This document shows positions 43,754-53,011 of a stretch of 64,000 nt of DNA, piece by piece; the first letter of the stretch is position 1; the number at the start of each line of letters is the position of its first letter. The notes below the pieces were generated by a model that ran no database searches, was not told the DNA's origin, and was given only the letters and a program-made list of their open reading frames with translations. The position numbers and the translations under genes were made by a program. Source of the DNA: a delta proteobacterium ML8_F1 (GTDB lineage: Bacteria; Bacillota; Clostridia; Peptostreptococcales; Acidaminobacteraceae); contig LQBE01000015.1 of assembly GCA_002029975.1 (NCBI GenBank), positions 77,008 to 141,007 on the forward strand, read 5' to 3'.

Positions 43754-44943
43754 AAGCGCTTTTCAAGAAAGGTCTCAGAGGCCTGGTCAAAATCTATGTT
43801 TTCATGCGTTATGATTTGTCATACAGCGGTGAAGCCCTCGAAGCGGTAGAAGAACCCTTTATTCTGGTGTCGAATCATGTCAACAATGCCGACCCGTTAT
43901 TGGTCAGCCTCCCCATTGAGAGACCCATCAGCTTTGTGGCCAACGAGCGTTTTTTTGCACAGCCTGTAGCGGGCTACTTTCTACAGCTTTTTGAGGCGGT
44001 ACCCAAGGCGAAGTTCAAAAGCGATCTCATGACTATCCGGGGACTTTTGAAGATGAAGGCCAAGGGGTATCACATCGGATTATTCCCGGAAGGGCAGCGC
44101 AGCTGGGACGGGGTCACGGGTCCGTTGATTTTTTCAACAGCAAAGCTGGTGCGACTCATGAAAATGCCCCTCGTGGGAGTGACAATCCAGGGGGGAGCTC
44201 TCGCCGGTCCCCGATGGGCGAAGAATAACCGCAGAGGAAGGGTCCATCTTGACTACCGGGTCATCATGACTCAAGAGGAAGTCCTCAGGAGCAGTGACCT
44301 GGAAATCCACACGAAAATGGTGGCGGCTCTCGAGCACGATGAGATGGCCACCCAGAGCCTGGAGCCACATCCCTACCGGGGCAGAAAACCCGGGGAAGGC
44401 TTACAAAGGATGCTTTACTACTGTCCGAGCTGTCTGACCCTGGACACTCTTCGTTCCCGGGGGGACCGCCTGTTTTGCACCCGCTGCGGCTACAGGGTGA
44501 CTTACGGCGTCTACGGGGAATTCACCCCAGGTCCCGGGGAGCCGCTTTTTTTCAGTAACACCAGGGACTGGGACAGGGCGCAGCAAGGCTACCTTCAGGA
44601 AAATCTCAGTGCGCTTGAAAAACCGCATTTCGTCAAAGCAGCCAGAGTCAAGACTCTGAATGACAAAAGAATCCTTCAGTCCGACGAGGTGCTTGAAGTC
44701 AGATTGGAATCGGGAAAAATCTATCTCAGGGAGGGATATCCCGTCAAGGGGTTGTCGGGAATCAATATTCAGTCCAACAATCTTCTGGAATTTTACATAG
44801 ATGACAGGACTCTGATTCAAATCAAATTTTTGAATCCCTCTGAATCGGTCTATAAATGGCAGCAGGCTCTGAATGTCATTCGTGAGGGACTGGAACCCCG
44901 TGACTTGAGTTTTAGACAGTTGACCACAAAAGCCAACCGGTAA
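43750..44943 (+). CDS. PlsC-like acyltransferase with C-terminal zinc ribbon
   Basis: 397 residues. The first ~200 are a lysophospholipid acyltransferase domain: the HX4D-type motif is NHVNNADPLL and the second motif FPEGQRSWDG. Then comes a zinc ribbon with C225, C228, C243 and C246 (YYCPSC and LFCTRCGYRV), which is not usual for PlsC, followed by about 150 residues with no clear match. It is translationally coupled to the racemase. It may acylate a lipid or an unusual acceptor. Confidence 0.82.
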   Translation: MKALFKKGLRGLVKIYVFMRYDLSYSGEALEAVEEPFILVSNHVNNADPLLVSLPIERPISFVANERFFAQPVAGYFLQLFEAVPKAKFKSDLMTIRGLLKMKAKGYHIGLFPEGQRSWDGVTGPLIFSTAKLVRLMKMPLVGVTIQGGALAGPRWAKNNRRGRVHLDYRVIMTQEEVLRSSDLEIHTKMVAALEHDEMATQSLEPHPYRGRKPGEGLQRMLYYCPSCLTLDTLRSRGDRLFCTRCGYRVTYGVYGEFTPGPGEPLFFSNTRDWDRAQQGYLQENLSALEKPHFVKAARVKTLNDKRILQSDEVLEVRLESGKIYLREGYPVKGLSGINIQSNNLLEFYIDDRTLIQIKFLNPSESVYKWQQALNVIREGLEPRDLSFRQLTTKANR

Positions 44944-45077
44944 CACTCAGAATATATACCCCGGGTCAGGCGCATTCATGAGTCATCGGCTTGCAGGCAG
45001 CACAGACTTCAAGACAGGGAGCAGGCTTCTATCGGGGCCGGCTCAAACCTTTGCCGGAAGACTTCATGGTTGGGAGA

Positions 45078-45106
45078 TTGAAGGCAAAAATAAATAAGAG
45101 TATGGC
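45078..45106 (+). promoter_or_regulatory. possible promoter of the GltS-like gene
   Basis: TTGAAG (45078-45083) and TATGGC (45101-45106) are 17 bases apart. The -10 is a poor match, so this is tentative. Confidence 0.3.
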
Positions 45107-45148
45107 TAGGAATATCAGCGTGACTCTTATCATACAAGGAGAATGGCA

Positions 45149-46552
45149 ATGGAAAACGGCTGGCAGCTGGCTTTGTATTTTGTGTATCTGTCTTTATTCA
45201 TTTTTATTGCAAATGCTATCAACAAGAAGGTGGGTTTTCTCAGAAATGTCATTGTCCCCACGGCAATCATCGCTGGATTTACAGGGTTATTGCTGGGTCC
45301 CGAGTTTCTAGGCTGGGTCCCCTTTGAAACAGAAATCCTCGGGATGATGGTCTATCATCTCATGGCCATCGGCTTCATAGCCCTATCCCTCAAGAACAGG
45401 GACCGGAAAAGGACCCGGAATATTGTCTCCAGTGGCATTTACATTGTGAGCACTTATCTTGTGCAGGGCATTGTGGGTTTTGGCCTGGGGCTTGTCATGA
45501 TCAACACCCTGTTCCCGGATCTTTTTGTCGGCTTCGGTCTGTTGCTTCCCCTGGGCTATGGCCAGGGACCCGGTCAGGCGTTCTCCATCGGCAGTCAGTG
45601 GGAGGCCCTGGGATTCACCTCCGGAGGCAATATCGGCCTGACTGTCGCAACCTTTGGTTTTCTGTGGGCTTCGGTCATAGGCATCCCCTTCATGAACTAC
45701 CTGGTGAAAGGGCAACGGGTGGGGTCCCACCAGGGAGCCGTGGCAAAGGAACGAATTTTAGAGGTGGAGGTCGATCAGCCCCTGGAGCTTTCTCTGAGTG
45801 AGACCCTTGACAAAATCACTTACCAGCTGGTATTGATAGGCGTTGTCTATCTGATGACCTACCTTACCCTGGTGGGACTGACCAGAATCCTGGTTCCCCT
45901 CGGGACCTTCGGGATGACCTTTGCGACCCTGCTGTGGGGCTTTCATTTCAATATTGGCAGCATCTACGGCATCATTCTCCGGGTCATGATTGACAAAGGA
46001 GAAGAAAAAGGTTGGTTGAGACCGGAGATTACCAATAATTATCTGCTGCAGAGAATCTCTGGAGCCACCTTTGACTACATGATTACGGCCTCCATCGCCG
46101 CTATTTCCATCCTGGCTTTCAGAAGCTACTTCGTGCCAGTGATGGTCCTGACCACCGTCGGAGGACTCGTGACACTTGTCTATACCAGCTGGATGCTGCC
46201 CAGGGTGTTCAAGACCGATACTCTGGAGAATATTGTGGCCTTTTACGGGATGCAGACGGGAACGATTTCTACAGGAATGGGCCTATTGAAGGGTGTGGAC
46301 CCGCATTTTTCAACGGATGCGGCGGAAAATCTGGTTCTGGGTTCTGCCGTGGCAATCTTCCTCGGCGCCCCCCTCATGGTTATCCTGAACATCCCCATCA
46401 TGGGATACGTCTCGGGACGCCCGGCGCTTTATCTGCTCACCCTGGGCCTCTTTGCCGGCTATCTGCTCTTTTTGTATCTGCTGCTGTATCTCAACATCAG
46501 AAGGGGAGACTCGGAGCAACATCTTGCCGCTGGAATGAAAAAAGTCGGTTAA
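45149..46552 (+). CDS. GltS-like sodium:glutamate symporter family protein
   Basis: 467 residues, eleven or twelve membrane segments. The pore-loop region LLLPLGYGQGPGQAFSIGSQWE resembles the first reentrant loop of GltS, and a second glycine-rich repeat, VAFYGMQTGTISTGMGLLKGVDP, lies in the second half, giving the expected inverted two-fold repeat. Probably imports glutamate or a related acid. ATG 45149 is preferred because AAGGAG (45137-45142) is 6 bases upstream; ATG 45143 abuts the ribosome site. Confidence 0.85.
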   Translation: MENGWQLALYFVYLSLFIFIANAINKKVGFLRNVIVPTAIIAGFTGLLLGPEFLGWVPFETEILGMMVYHLMAIGFIALSLKNRDRKRTRNIVSSGIYIVSTYLVQGIVGFGLGLVMINTLFPDLFVGFGLLLPLGYGQGPGQAFSIGSQWEALGFTSGGNIGLTVATFGFLWASVIGIPFMNYLVKGQRVGSHQGAVAKERILEVEVDQPLELSLSETLDKITYQLVLIGVVYLMTYLTLVGLTRILVPLGTFGMTFATLLWGFHFNIGSIYGIILRVMIDKGEEKGWLRPEITNNYLLQRISGATFDYMITASIAAISILAFRSYFVPVMVLTTVGGLVTLVYTSWMLPRVFKTDTLENIVAFYGMQTGTISTGMGLLKGVDPHFSTDAAENLVLGSAVAIFLGAPLMVILNIPIMGYVSGRPALYLLTLGLFAGYLLFLYLLLYLNIRRGDSEQHLAAGMKKVG

Positions 46553-46604
46553 AGCAGACAAGGGGCCTGTCACAGGGACCTGTGGTACTATGAAAATTGT
46601 TTAA

Positions 46605-46647
46605 AAAGGCTTCCCTCAGTCATTTTGCCGACAGACGGGAAGCCTTT
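46605..46647 (-). terminator. terminator between convergent genes
   Basis: A perfect 11-bp stem, AAAGGCTTCCC (46605-46615) with GGGAAGCCTTT (46637-46647). Read on the minus strand it ends in TTTTT, 34 bases after the ferredoxin-type gene; it may also help end the GltS-like gene. Confidence 0.75.
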
Positions 46648-46680
46648 GCAGATTGATTTTTTCCGGTGGCTGTTTAATCT

Positions 46681-47172
46681 TCAAATATCAAGTTTCAATG
46701 ACAGACTTCCGGTAGGACACACCGCTACGCAGTCGAGACATTTCGAGCAGCGGTAGGAGAGTGCCGGGTCGAGCTTGGCCGCTTTGATGAGGGAATAGTC
46801 CTTGTTGAGGGCCGATATGTAGCAGATATTGTCGCAGGCGCCGCAACGGGTACAGGATTTTGAATCAAGCTTGATTTTTACAAAACTGATTTTATTGAGA
46901 TATCCCTGGATCCAGGCAATGGGGCAGCCGACCTTGTGGTAGTTGTAAAGGCTTGCCTTTTGATCCTTGCCTCTCAAGGTATTGATGGTCTCGGACAGAA
47001 ATCCGATGGGGCACATCCAACGGCAAAAGGTTTTGCCCAGAATGCCGCCTAGAAGGATTGAAGCGGCAAGCAGATAGAACAGATTGAAGCCCATGACGAA
47101 AACCAGTTGATAGACACCGATGGCCACAAGCATTTGTATGATCTTGCGCTGGGCGATTATTTTTTTAACCAC
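46681..47172 (-). CDS. 4Fe-4S membrane protein (NapH/CcoG-like)
   Basis: 163 residues. The N-terminal half has one or two membrane segments and the FCRWMCPIGFLSE motif typical of NapH/RnfB-neighbour electron carriers. The C-terminal half has two cysteine clusters, CTRCGACDNIC and CSKCLDCVAVC, each able to hold a [4Fe-4S] centre. It likely passes electrons at the membrane, partner unknown. Shorter than NapH (about 280), so the first helices are missing or the protein is a compact variant. GTG start with AGGGGGA 8 bases upstream. Confidence 0.82.
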   Translation of the reverse strand: MVKKIIAQRKIIQMLVAIGVYQLVFVMGFNLFYLLAASILLGGILGKTFCRWMCPIGFLSETINTLRGKDQKASLYNYHKVGCPIAWIQGYLNKISFVKIKLDSKSCTRCGACDNICYISALNKDYSLIKAAKLDPALSYRCSKCLDCVAVCPTGSLSLKLDI

Positions 47173-47328
47173 TTAAAATTCCCCCTTTTCATGGCAATTA
47201 TCATATCACAGGCAGGGGAAGGGCTTCAACATAAGATAAATTTCTAACAATATCCTGAATGGAAAGCTTCTGGAACAGTGAACTTATTCAGCTGGATTGG
47301 TTCATAATGAATCTCAGGAGGTGATGGT

Positions 47329-47541
47329 ATGGAAAAAGTCACATACAATATCATTAAAAGGATGGGTATCTTGTCGAAGAACCCCAGCGGATGGCAGAGA
47401 GAACTCAATGTGATTTCCTGGAATGAGAGGGATCCCAAGTACGATATCAGGGACTGGTCGCCGGATGGCGAAAAAATGAGCAAGGGAATCACGCTTACCC
47501 AGGATGAAATGGACCGGATTATCGAAGTGATGGCATTATAA
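47329..47541 (+). CDS. YdbC/PC4-family DNA-binding protein
   Basis: 70 residues of the bacterial PC4 (p15) family: GWQRELNVISWNERDPKYDI and RDWSPDGEKMSKGITLTQDE. These small proteins bind single-stranded DNA as dimers and may affect transcription. The ribosome site AGGAGGTGAT is complementary to the whole anti-SD and lies 3 bases before the ATG. A terminator starts at its stop codon. Confidence 0.9.
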   Translation: MEKVTYNIIKRMGILSKNPSGWQRELNVISWNERDPKYDIRDWSPDGEKMSKGITLTQDEMDRIIEVMAL

Positions 47542-47578
47542 AAAAAAGGGATGACTTCTGAGAAGTTGTCCCTTTTTT
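47541..47578 (+). terminator. terminator of the PC4 gene
   Basis: A run of seven As and GGGATGACTTC pairs with GAAGTTGTCCC and six Ts, with two G-U pairs and a 3-base loop centred at 47560. Confidence 0.85.
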
Positions 47579-47966
47579 GGGTATTGACTTCCATGAGGTT
47601 TACACCAGAGAATACTTGCGGGCGTCAGTGGCCCGGTCCATGGAGAATAAACAGAACCCTATGGGCCCTTTTGTGACAGCGGTGGAATCTGGCAGTGGCG
47701 TGATTTTGGCTGAGAAACGGCTCCAGGAGAATCTTTTTCTCATCAAGGCCGGGGAAAAGAGGGCGGCCTCCTGGAAATGAATCCCCGATATTCCCCAAAA
47801 CCCCCTCTGGGCCACAGTGTATCGCCAGTGGATGGGGAAGAATCACTGAATTAGGGAAAAAATATGGAATCACCGTCCCGTGAACTGTGGTTGCCGGAGG
47901 GGGAATGCTACAAAAGAGGAAGGGTTTTCAAGTACTGTAGCGGTGACATCTGAGGAGGAGGATGGA
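47577..47966. other. gap with one doubtful 67-codon frame
   Basis: Between the PC4 terminator and the photolyase start there are about 390 bases. A plus-strand frame (47577-47780) begins at TTG inside the terminator and codes for 67 residues (REYLRASVARSMENKQNPMG in its middle), with GC-rich third positions like a real gene but no ribosome site and no family I recognise. It may be a gene remnant. The rest (47781-47966) shows no structure I can name. Confidence 0.3.
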
Positions 47967-49202
47967 ATGAAAAGTCTATTGTTGTTTAGAAAGGACTTGA
48001 GGGCGGGGGACCACAAAGGCCTGAAGCATCTGATTGACAATCAAAGGGAAAGTATCCTGCTTTATGTAGAGGACCCACAGGACAGGCTGTTGAAGAGCCG
48101 GGGATATGCTATCAGAAGGGGACTTCTGAGTCGGCTGAACCGAAGACTGGGCCAGAAGATCCACTTTGAACGGGGGGATACCTATACAATACTGGACCAG
48201 TATGTCAAGGACTTCGGTGTCGGGGAGATTGTCCTGCAAAGACAATATGAACCCTGGGAGGTGGCCTTGCAGGAAAAGCTTAAAAGCCTCAACGTCCGGG
48301 TGGTTCTTGTTGAAGACTATCTGCTTCTACCCCCGGAAGGCGGGATGAAATCCGACGGGACCCTGTACCTGGTATTCAAGGCCTTCTATGAAAACTGGCT
48401 CAAAAAAATCACCCCTGAAGGGCCCTGCACCTATGATTCAAGCCAGTTGAAAACGCTTTGGGTGAAGGACGCCCCTGTGGAAGAGGCCCCGAATCCACTG
48501 GATTATCCGGCAATCGATGATTTTTTCATGAACGGAGTGGCGTCATATGCCACCCGGGGTGACGATTTCACCCTTGAAGGGACTTCCAGGGTTTCAGCAC
48601 TGCTTAACAACGGGGGAATATCCCCCCGGAAGCTTTGGTACCTTGGCAGAATCAGTGATGCCTTTATCCGCCAGGCAGCCTTCAGGGAATACTATATCCA
48701 CTGGATGTATTATTATCCCGAGGTGCTGCAGAAGAATTTTAAAAGAGTGGATTATCCCTGGTCTTCAAGCCGGGAGGATTTCCTGAAATGGCAGCGGGCT
48801 GAAACAGGCTATGACCTGGTGGATGCCGCCATGACCCAGCTCAATGAAGAGGGGTGGATCCACGGCAGGCTCAGGATGGTGGCGGCTTCCTTCCTGATCA
48901 AGGACCTGCACATTGACTGGCGCTGGGGGGAAGCCTATTTCTATGAAAAACTCAATGATGCGGATACCGCTCTTAATGTGGGCAACTGGCAGTGGATGGC
49001 CGGAACCGGAGCGCTTCACCAGCCCTACTTCAGAGTCATGAGCCCCTTGGCTCAAAAGGAAAAATACGACCCAGACGGCACTTATTGTTCAAGATTTCTC
49101 AAAGCGGTCCACGAACCCATGGTGGACCATAAAATCAGCCGTCAACTGTTTATTGAAAATTTCAAAATAGCCCAGGAGCAAAGCAAAAAAAACGAGGCCT
49201 AG
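47967..49202 (+). CDS. phr: deoxyribodipyrimidine photolyase (class I type)
   Basis: 411 residues. Light-driven repair of cyclobutane pyrimidine dimers with FAD. The N-terminal Rossmann part begins SLLLFRKDLRAGDH (family form WFRRDLR). The FAD-binding C-terminal half has REYYIHWMYYYP, GWIHGRLRMVAASFLIKDL, and DWRWGEAYF, with NVGNWQWMAGTGA, the core of class I CPD photolyases. ATG 47967 has GGAGGAGG upstream; the frame is open 29 codons further but without a start site. Presence in an anaerobe implies exposure to light at times. Confidence 0.93.
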   Translation: MKSLLLFRKDLRAGDHKGLKHLIDNQRESILLYVEDPQDRLLKSRGYAIRRGLLSRLNRRLGQKIHFERGDTYTILDQYVKDFGVGEIVLQRQYEPWEVALQEKLKSLNVRVVLVEDYLLLPPEGGMKSDGTLYLVFKAFYENWLKKITPEGPCTYDSSQLKTLWVKDAPVEEAPNPLDYPAIDDFFMNGVASYATRGDDFTLEGTSRVSALLNNGGISPRKLWYLGRISDAFIRQAAFREYYIHWMYYYPEVLQKNFKRVDYPWSSSREDFLKWQRAETGYDLVDAAMTQLNEEGWIHGRLRMVAASFLIKDLHIDWRWGEAYFYEKLNDADTALNVGNWQWMAGTGALHQPYFRVMSPLAQKEKYDPDGTYCSRFLKAVHEPMVDHKISRQLFIENFKIAQEQSKKNEA

Positions 49203-49211
49203 CGCCTCGTT
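49191..49211. terminator. bidirectional terminator
   Basis: AACGAGGC (49191-49198) pairs with GCCTCGTT (49204-49211). The minus strand runs into eight Ts, fitting the end of the minus-strand gene at 49213; it also lies at the photolyase stop. Confidence 0.75.
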
Positions 49212-49212
49212 C

Positions 49213-49548
49213 TTAATTGGCAGTGGTTTTTTTCCCCATCCAGAAAGTCTGCCAGTCTCCCCGGGACTGGACCAGGGCGTAGTAACTGTAAAGCCCCATG
49301 GCCAGACTCCCCAGGACCATGATCGAGACTATCAGAAGAGTGGACTTGACCGGGGAAGTCTCCCGATAGACGACCCAGCCGCTGAAAAGGAAGAAGGAGA
49401 GGTAGATATCCACTAGGGTGACCCTGCCCCAGGCCAAAGAGGCGATGATGCCTCCCTGGGTGAAGAAATCCCCCTGGCTGAAGCCGTACAGGATTGCTCC
49501 GGCCATCAAGAGGGCCGTGGTCAGGGTGAAGATTTTGGCGGTTTTCAT
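49213..49548 (-). CDS. small membrane protein, function unknown
   Basis: 111 residues with three membrane segments (about 7-25, 47-62, 70-90). It may belong to DUF1475, which I recall beside DUF1295 proteins, but I am not sure. Its ATG overlaps the end of the DUF1295 gene upstream (ATGA), so the two are one operon and are likely partners in the membrane. Confidence 0.7.
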   Translation of the reverse strand: MKTAKIFTLTTALLMAGAILYGFSQGDFFTQGGIIASLAWGRVTLVDIYLSFFLFSGWVVYRETSPVKSTLLIVSIMVLGSLAMGLYSYYALVQSRGDWQTFWMGKKTTAN

Positions 49549-50327
49549 CCCTGTCCCCCTTTCTTTGGAGGCAGGGGAAAGAATTTGCTGGTGACCCTGG
49601 CATAGGCCTTGAAATCCTCCCTGTCTTTGTATTTTTCCTCTAACAGGGGGACTCCTGATACGTACAGAAGCAGATAAGTGATCAGAAGGGGGCTAATCAG
49701 GGTGAGGAGACTGTTGGTGGCGCCCAGTGCGATTAAAAAAATCCCCCACCACATGGTGGCTTCTCCAAAATAGTTGGGATGGCGGGTATAGCGCCAGAGT
49801 CCTGACTGGATGATCCGGCCTTTGTTCGATGGATCGGATTTGAAATCCCTGAGCTGCTTGTCTCCCATGACTTCAAAATAGTAGCCGATGAGCCATAGGA
49901 TGAGACCCGCCAGGGTGAGAGGACCAATTCCAGCAGTGGCCTGTGCCTGGATCATGAGAACCGGAAAGACAATGAGAAACATCAGGGCGCCCTGGAGCAT
50001 GAAAATCTGGAAAAACCCTCGGATCAAAAGCCATTTCCCCCATTCCTCACGCCACTTGGCATACCTGAAATCCTCTGGCTTTTTCCAGTTCCTTCTGAGA
50101 ATATGGAGGCTCAGTCGAATTCCCCAAAAGGAAACCAGGACAAGTGTCAGGGTGCCCGCCAGACTGAAGTGCTGCCCTTTGAAATAGGCGAAAAGGGTTA
50201 CCAGGACAAAGCCCAGTCCCCAGGCGATATCGACAATGGAATTGTTCCTGATCAGGGTGGCAATCACGAAGAAAAGCAAAAAATAACCCAGCAGGAAAAA
50301 AGCGCTTTCAAAAACAAGAGGATGCAT
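49545..50327 (-). CDS. DUF1295 membrane protein (steroid reductase-like fold)
   Basis: 260 residues, about six membrane segments. The C-terminal region [21 protein letters not shown], with conserved RHPNY, is the NADPH/substrate motif shared by isoprenylcysteine methyltransferase and steroid 5-alpha reductase families. A lipid-modifying role is likely but no substrate is known. ATG 50327 is placed by GGTGAT 3 bases upstream. The gene starts 5 bases from the end of the DhaL-DegV gene. Confidence 0.85.
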   Translation of the reverse strand: MHPLVFESAFFLLGYFLLFFVIATLIRNNSIVDIAWGLGFVLVTLFAYFKGQHFSLAGTLTLVLVSFWGIRLSLHILRRNWKKPEDFRYAKWREEWGKWLLIRGFFQIFMLQGALMFLIVFPVLMIQAQATAGIGPLTLAGLILWLIGYYFEVMGDKQLRDFKSDPSNKGRIIQSGLWRYTRHPNYFGEATMWWGIFLIALGATNSLLTLISPLLITYLLLYVSGVPLLEEKYKDREDFKAYARVTSKFFPLPPKKGGQG

Positions 50328-50331
50328 CAAA

Positions 50332-52110
50332 TCACCTGTCCTTTAGAATATAGGATATTGCGACAGCCCCCTTACCGGAGCTGATACCGACGATGGGGGA
50401 AATCTCCTCCACAAAGAGGGGAGGTTTGCCGATGATTTTTGTAAATACCCTCTTGTATTTTTCGGCGAGGGAGGGATTTCTTCCATGGACAACCGTATAG
50501 GATTCAATGGTGTGGCTTTTGAGGTCTTTTTTAATGATGTCCTGGATTTTCTTGAAGTTCTGTTTTCTGGAGAAGGCACTGGCAAAGGCCTTCCCCTTGC
50601 CCGATTCATCGAGGGTGATGATGGGTTTGAGATTGAGGGATTTTGCTATGCGGCCCTTCAGGGGGCTGACCCGTCCCCCTCTCACCATATAGGAGAAATC
50701 GTCAACACTGACGTAGATGCGGCTGTTGGGAATCAGGGCTTCAACGGTGTCCTTCAATTCGCTCAGGGAGGGCTGTTCCTTGAGCTTTTCCACCGCCTTT
50801 GCCACGAGAAGGCCTTGAGCCCCGCTGTTGCGTTTGGAATCCACCAGGGCAATCTTCATGCCGAAATTGTCATGCTCCAGGAGGACCTTGTGGATCAGGT
50901 TGTAGGTACCACTGATATTTGCAGAAACCGTGAGAATCAGGGCCTCTTCGTAATGGTCGGCAATGAATCCGAAGAGCCGTTCAAGGTCTCTGATTTTTGG
51001 CATGGCACTTCGGGGAAAGGCCTGGGCATTGTCGGCGAGATCGTAGAAAGAATCCGAGGTGATGGTGATCCGGTCCAGGTATTCAATGTTGTCAATGGTG
51101 AGATTCAAGGGCACTACAAAGATATTGTTGTCATCGATGAACTGCGCCGGGAGGTCACCTATGGAATCCGTGACAATGGCTATGGGATGTTTTCGATCAA
51201 TGAGGGTCTTCTGCTGCTGGATCATGTCATCTATCTTCTGTTCCAGGACAAACCCCTTTTTCCCCACCCAGGCCACCACATCCTGGGGGACATTGGTGTG
51301 AAGATGAATTTTCATCAGCGTGTCATTGCCGGCGACCACGATGGAATCCCCGAAGATTTCCAGGTCCTCCCAATCCAGGGGCTCCTTCAATTCCAGAAGG
51401 AGTTCAAAGCAGTAGCGGTATTCCAGGGTCATTGTCGCCAGGTTCTTTTCATGGCGGTCGACAATGGCGGGAATGGTCTTTTGCTGGATGGCAAAGGTCT
51501 TGCGACCCTCCTTGAAAAACTCGTAGATTCCCTCGACAAAGGCCACGAATCCCCCTGCTCCCGAGTCGACGACACCGGCCTCCTTGAGGACCTTCATTCT
51601 GTACTGGGTCTCGGCAAGGGAGACCTTCGCTCTCTGGTGGGCGCTCTCTAAGGCGGAGGTGATATCGTTTTTGCCTTCGATGCTCTGGATCAAGGTGTCG
51701 CTGAAATCCTTCATCACTGTGAGGATACTGCCCTCTACAGGCTTGCTCACGGCGTTTTTTGCGGATTCGTAGGCCGTTTTGAAAAGATGGGCAAATTCCT
51801 GTTCAGTCAGAGAAACCAGGTTTTTGGACTGCTTGTAAAAGCCGCTGAGGTACTGGGCCATGATGACGCCGGAATTGCCCCGGGCGCCCTCGATGGCACT
51901 TTGGGAAATGGACTTGAGGGTTTCTTCGGCACTTTCATGATTTTTGGCCTGATTGATTACCGTGTTCATCGTATAAGAAAGATTAGTTCCCGTATCGCCG
52001 TCGGGAACAGGGAAAACATTGATTTTATTCAGGTAGTTCTTGATATGGATGACTTTTTGAGAGCCTTTGATGATAGAGTAGTATAAATCATTGCCGCTGA
52101 TTCTGATCAT
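50332..52110 (-). CDS. DhaL (DAK2) kinase - DegV fusion protein
   Basis: 592 residues. Residues 1 to about 200 are a DhaL/DAK2 ATP-binding domain ([54 protein letters not shown]), as in fatty acid kinase FakA. About 200-300 is the linker domain. About 310-592 is a DegV domain ([49 protein letters not shown], and a C-terminal [14 protein letters not shown]). FakA normally phosphorylates a fatty acid held by a separate DegV protein FakB; here both are on one chain. ATG 52110 follows AAAGGAGGAG. Two free DegV proteins are also encoded in the window. Confidence 0.9.
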   Translation of the reverse strand: MIRISGNDLYYSIIKGSQKVIHIKNYLNKINVFPVPDGDTGTNLSYTMNTVINQAKNHESAEETLKSISQSAIEGARGNSGVIMAQYLSGFYKQSKNLVSLTEQEFAHLFKTAYESAKNAVSKPVEGSILTVMKDFSDTLIQSIEGKNDITSALESAHQRAKVSLAETQYRMKVLKEAGVVDSGAGGFVAFVEGIYEFFKEGRKTFAIQQKTIPAIVDRHEKNLATMTLEYRYCFELLLELKEPLDWEDLEIFGDSIVVAGNDTLMKIHLHTNVPQDVVAWVGKKGFVLEQKIDDMIQQQKTLIDRKHPIAIVTDSIGDLPAQFIDDNNIFVVPLNLTIDNIEYLDRITITSDSFYDLADNAQAFPRSAMPKIRDLERLFGFIADHYEEALILTVSANISGTYNLIHKVLLEHDNFGMKIALVDSKRNSGAQGLLVAKAVEKLKEQPSLSELKDTVEALIPNSRIYVSVDDFSYMVRGGRVSPLKGRIAKSLNLKPIITLDESGKGKAFASAFSRKQNFKKIQDIIKKDLKSHTIESYTVVHGRNPSLAEKYKRVFTKIIGKPPLFVEEISPIVGISSGKGAVAISYILKDR

Positions 52111-52132
52111 GGGGACTCCTCCTTTCATTTAC

Positions 52133-52160
52133 TTGTACCCCTGAAAAAAAATGCTAAAAT
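52133..52160 (+). promoter_or_regulatory. promoter of the yjbQ unit
   Basis: TTGTAC (52133-52138) and TAAAAT (52155-52160) are 16 bases apart with TG one base before the -10 (extended -10). Confidence 0.55.
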
Positions 52161-52227
52161 GGAACTAGGAAAAAAACTGTTAAATGTTGGTTTGAGTAGT
52201 TGTAAATATGAGAAATGAGGGCTGATT

Positions 52228-52644
52228 GTGAAAAATCACCGTGAAGTGCTGGTTCTGGAGACAGCAACCCGCAGGGAATTCATCAATATCACCCGGGATG
52301 TTGAAAGGGCATTGGCCAATAGCGGCATCCGGGAGGGTCTTTTACTGGTCAATGCCATGCATATCACCGCAAGTGTATTCATTAATGACGACGAGGCCGG
52401 TCTGCTTCAGGATTTTGAGGTTTTTCTGGAAAAGCTTGCACCGGAAAAACCCTATTCCCAGTATCGGCACAATGGATTCGAGGACAATGCCGATGCCCAC
52501 ATCAAAAGGACCCTGATGGGCCGGGAAGCTGTGGTGGCCGTGACAGAGGGCCGGCTGGATTTCGGTCCCTGGGAGCAGATTTTTTACGGCGAATTCGATG
52601 GGATGCGGCAAAAACGCATTTTGATAAAAATCATAGGAGAGTGA
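52228..52644 (+). CDS. YjbQ/UPF0047 family protein
   Basis: 138 residues of the secondary thiamine-phosphate synthase-like family: [55 protein letters not shown] and [18 protein letters not shown]. The conserved histidines and GPWEQI are all there. The physiological role is not settled. GTG 52228 fits the family start. It overlaps the region of the next gene's start. Confidence 0.92.
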   Translation: MKNHREVLVLETATRREFINITRDVERALANSGIREGLLLVNAMHITASVFINDDEAGLLQDFEVFLEKLAPEKPYSQYRHNGFEDNADAHIKRTLMGREAVVAVTEGRLDFGPWEQIFYGEFDGMRQKRILIKIIGE

Positions 52645-52649
52645 TTCAG

Positions 52650-52997
52650 TTGAGGAAAATAGCAATCTTCGCCTTCAACGGCGATATCATGTGTTTCGCC
52701 CACGGGCTTTTCAATGCGCTGGATATGGCAGCCAAGGGCCACGAGGTCCGGCTGATTATCGAAGGGAGTGCTACAGGATTGATCAGGGATTTGACGGATG
52801 AAAAGAATCCCTTCAGTTCGTTTTATTCTCAAGTCAGGGATTTGGGACTCCTTGAGGGGATCTGCAGGGCCTGCGCCCAGAAAATGGGAACTCTGGAAGA
52901 AGCAAAGGCTCAGGGAATCCCGCTTCTGGGGGAGGCCTACGGCCATCCTGCCATGGTGGATTACATGGAGAAGGGTTATGAAATCATAACCCTCTGA
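52650..52997 (+). CDS. DsrE-like small protein
   Basis: 115 residues with the DsrE/F-like alpha-beta fold (RKIAIFAFNGDIMCFAHGLF, NALDMAAKGHEVRLIIEG). It has a CRAC stretch (IC-RACAQKMG) at about residues 70-76 and a C-terminal YGHPAMVDYMEKGYEIITL. Members often carry sulfur on cysteines, but which is active here is not clear. TTG 52650 is preferred; an in-frame GTG at 52641 touches the AGGAGA site. Confidence 0.7.
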   Translation: MRKIAIFAFNGDIMCFAHGLFNALDMAAKGHEVRLIIEGSATGLIRDLTDEKNPFSSFYSQVRDLGLLEGICRACAQKMGTLEEAKAQGIPLLGEAYGHPAMVDYMEKGYEIITL

Positions 52998-53011
52998 AGG
53001 AGGAAAGACTT

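Noticed and set aside
44991..45311. Plus-strand frame of 106 codons before and into the GltS-like gene
   Set aside because: It overlaps the real gene in another frame and lacks a ribosome site; the start of the carrier is fixed by AAGGAG at 45137-45142.
50485..51651. Plus-strand open frame of 388 codons inside the DhaL-DegV gene
   Set aside because: Antisense shadow of a gene with all conserved motifs.
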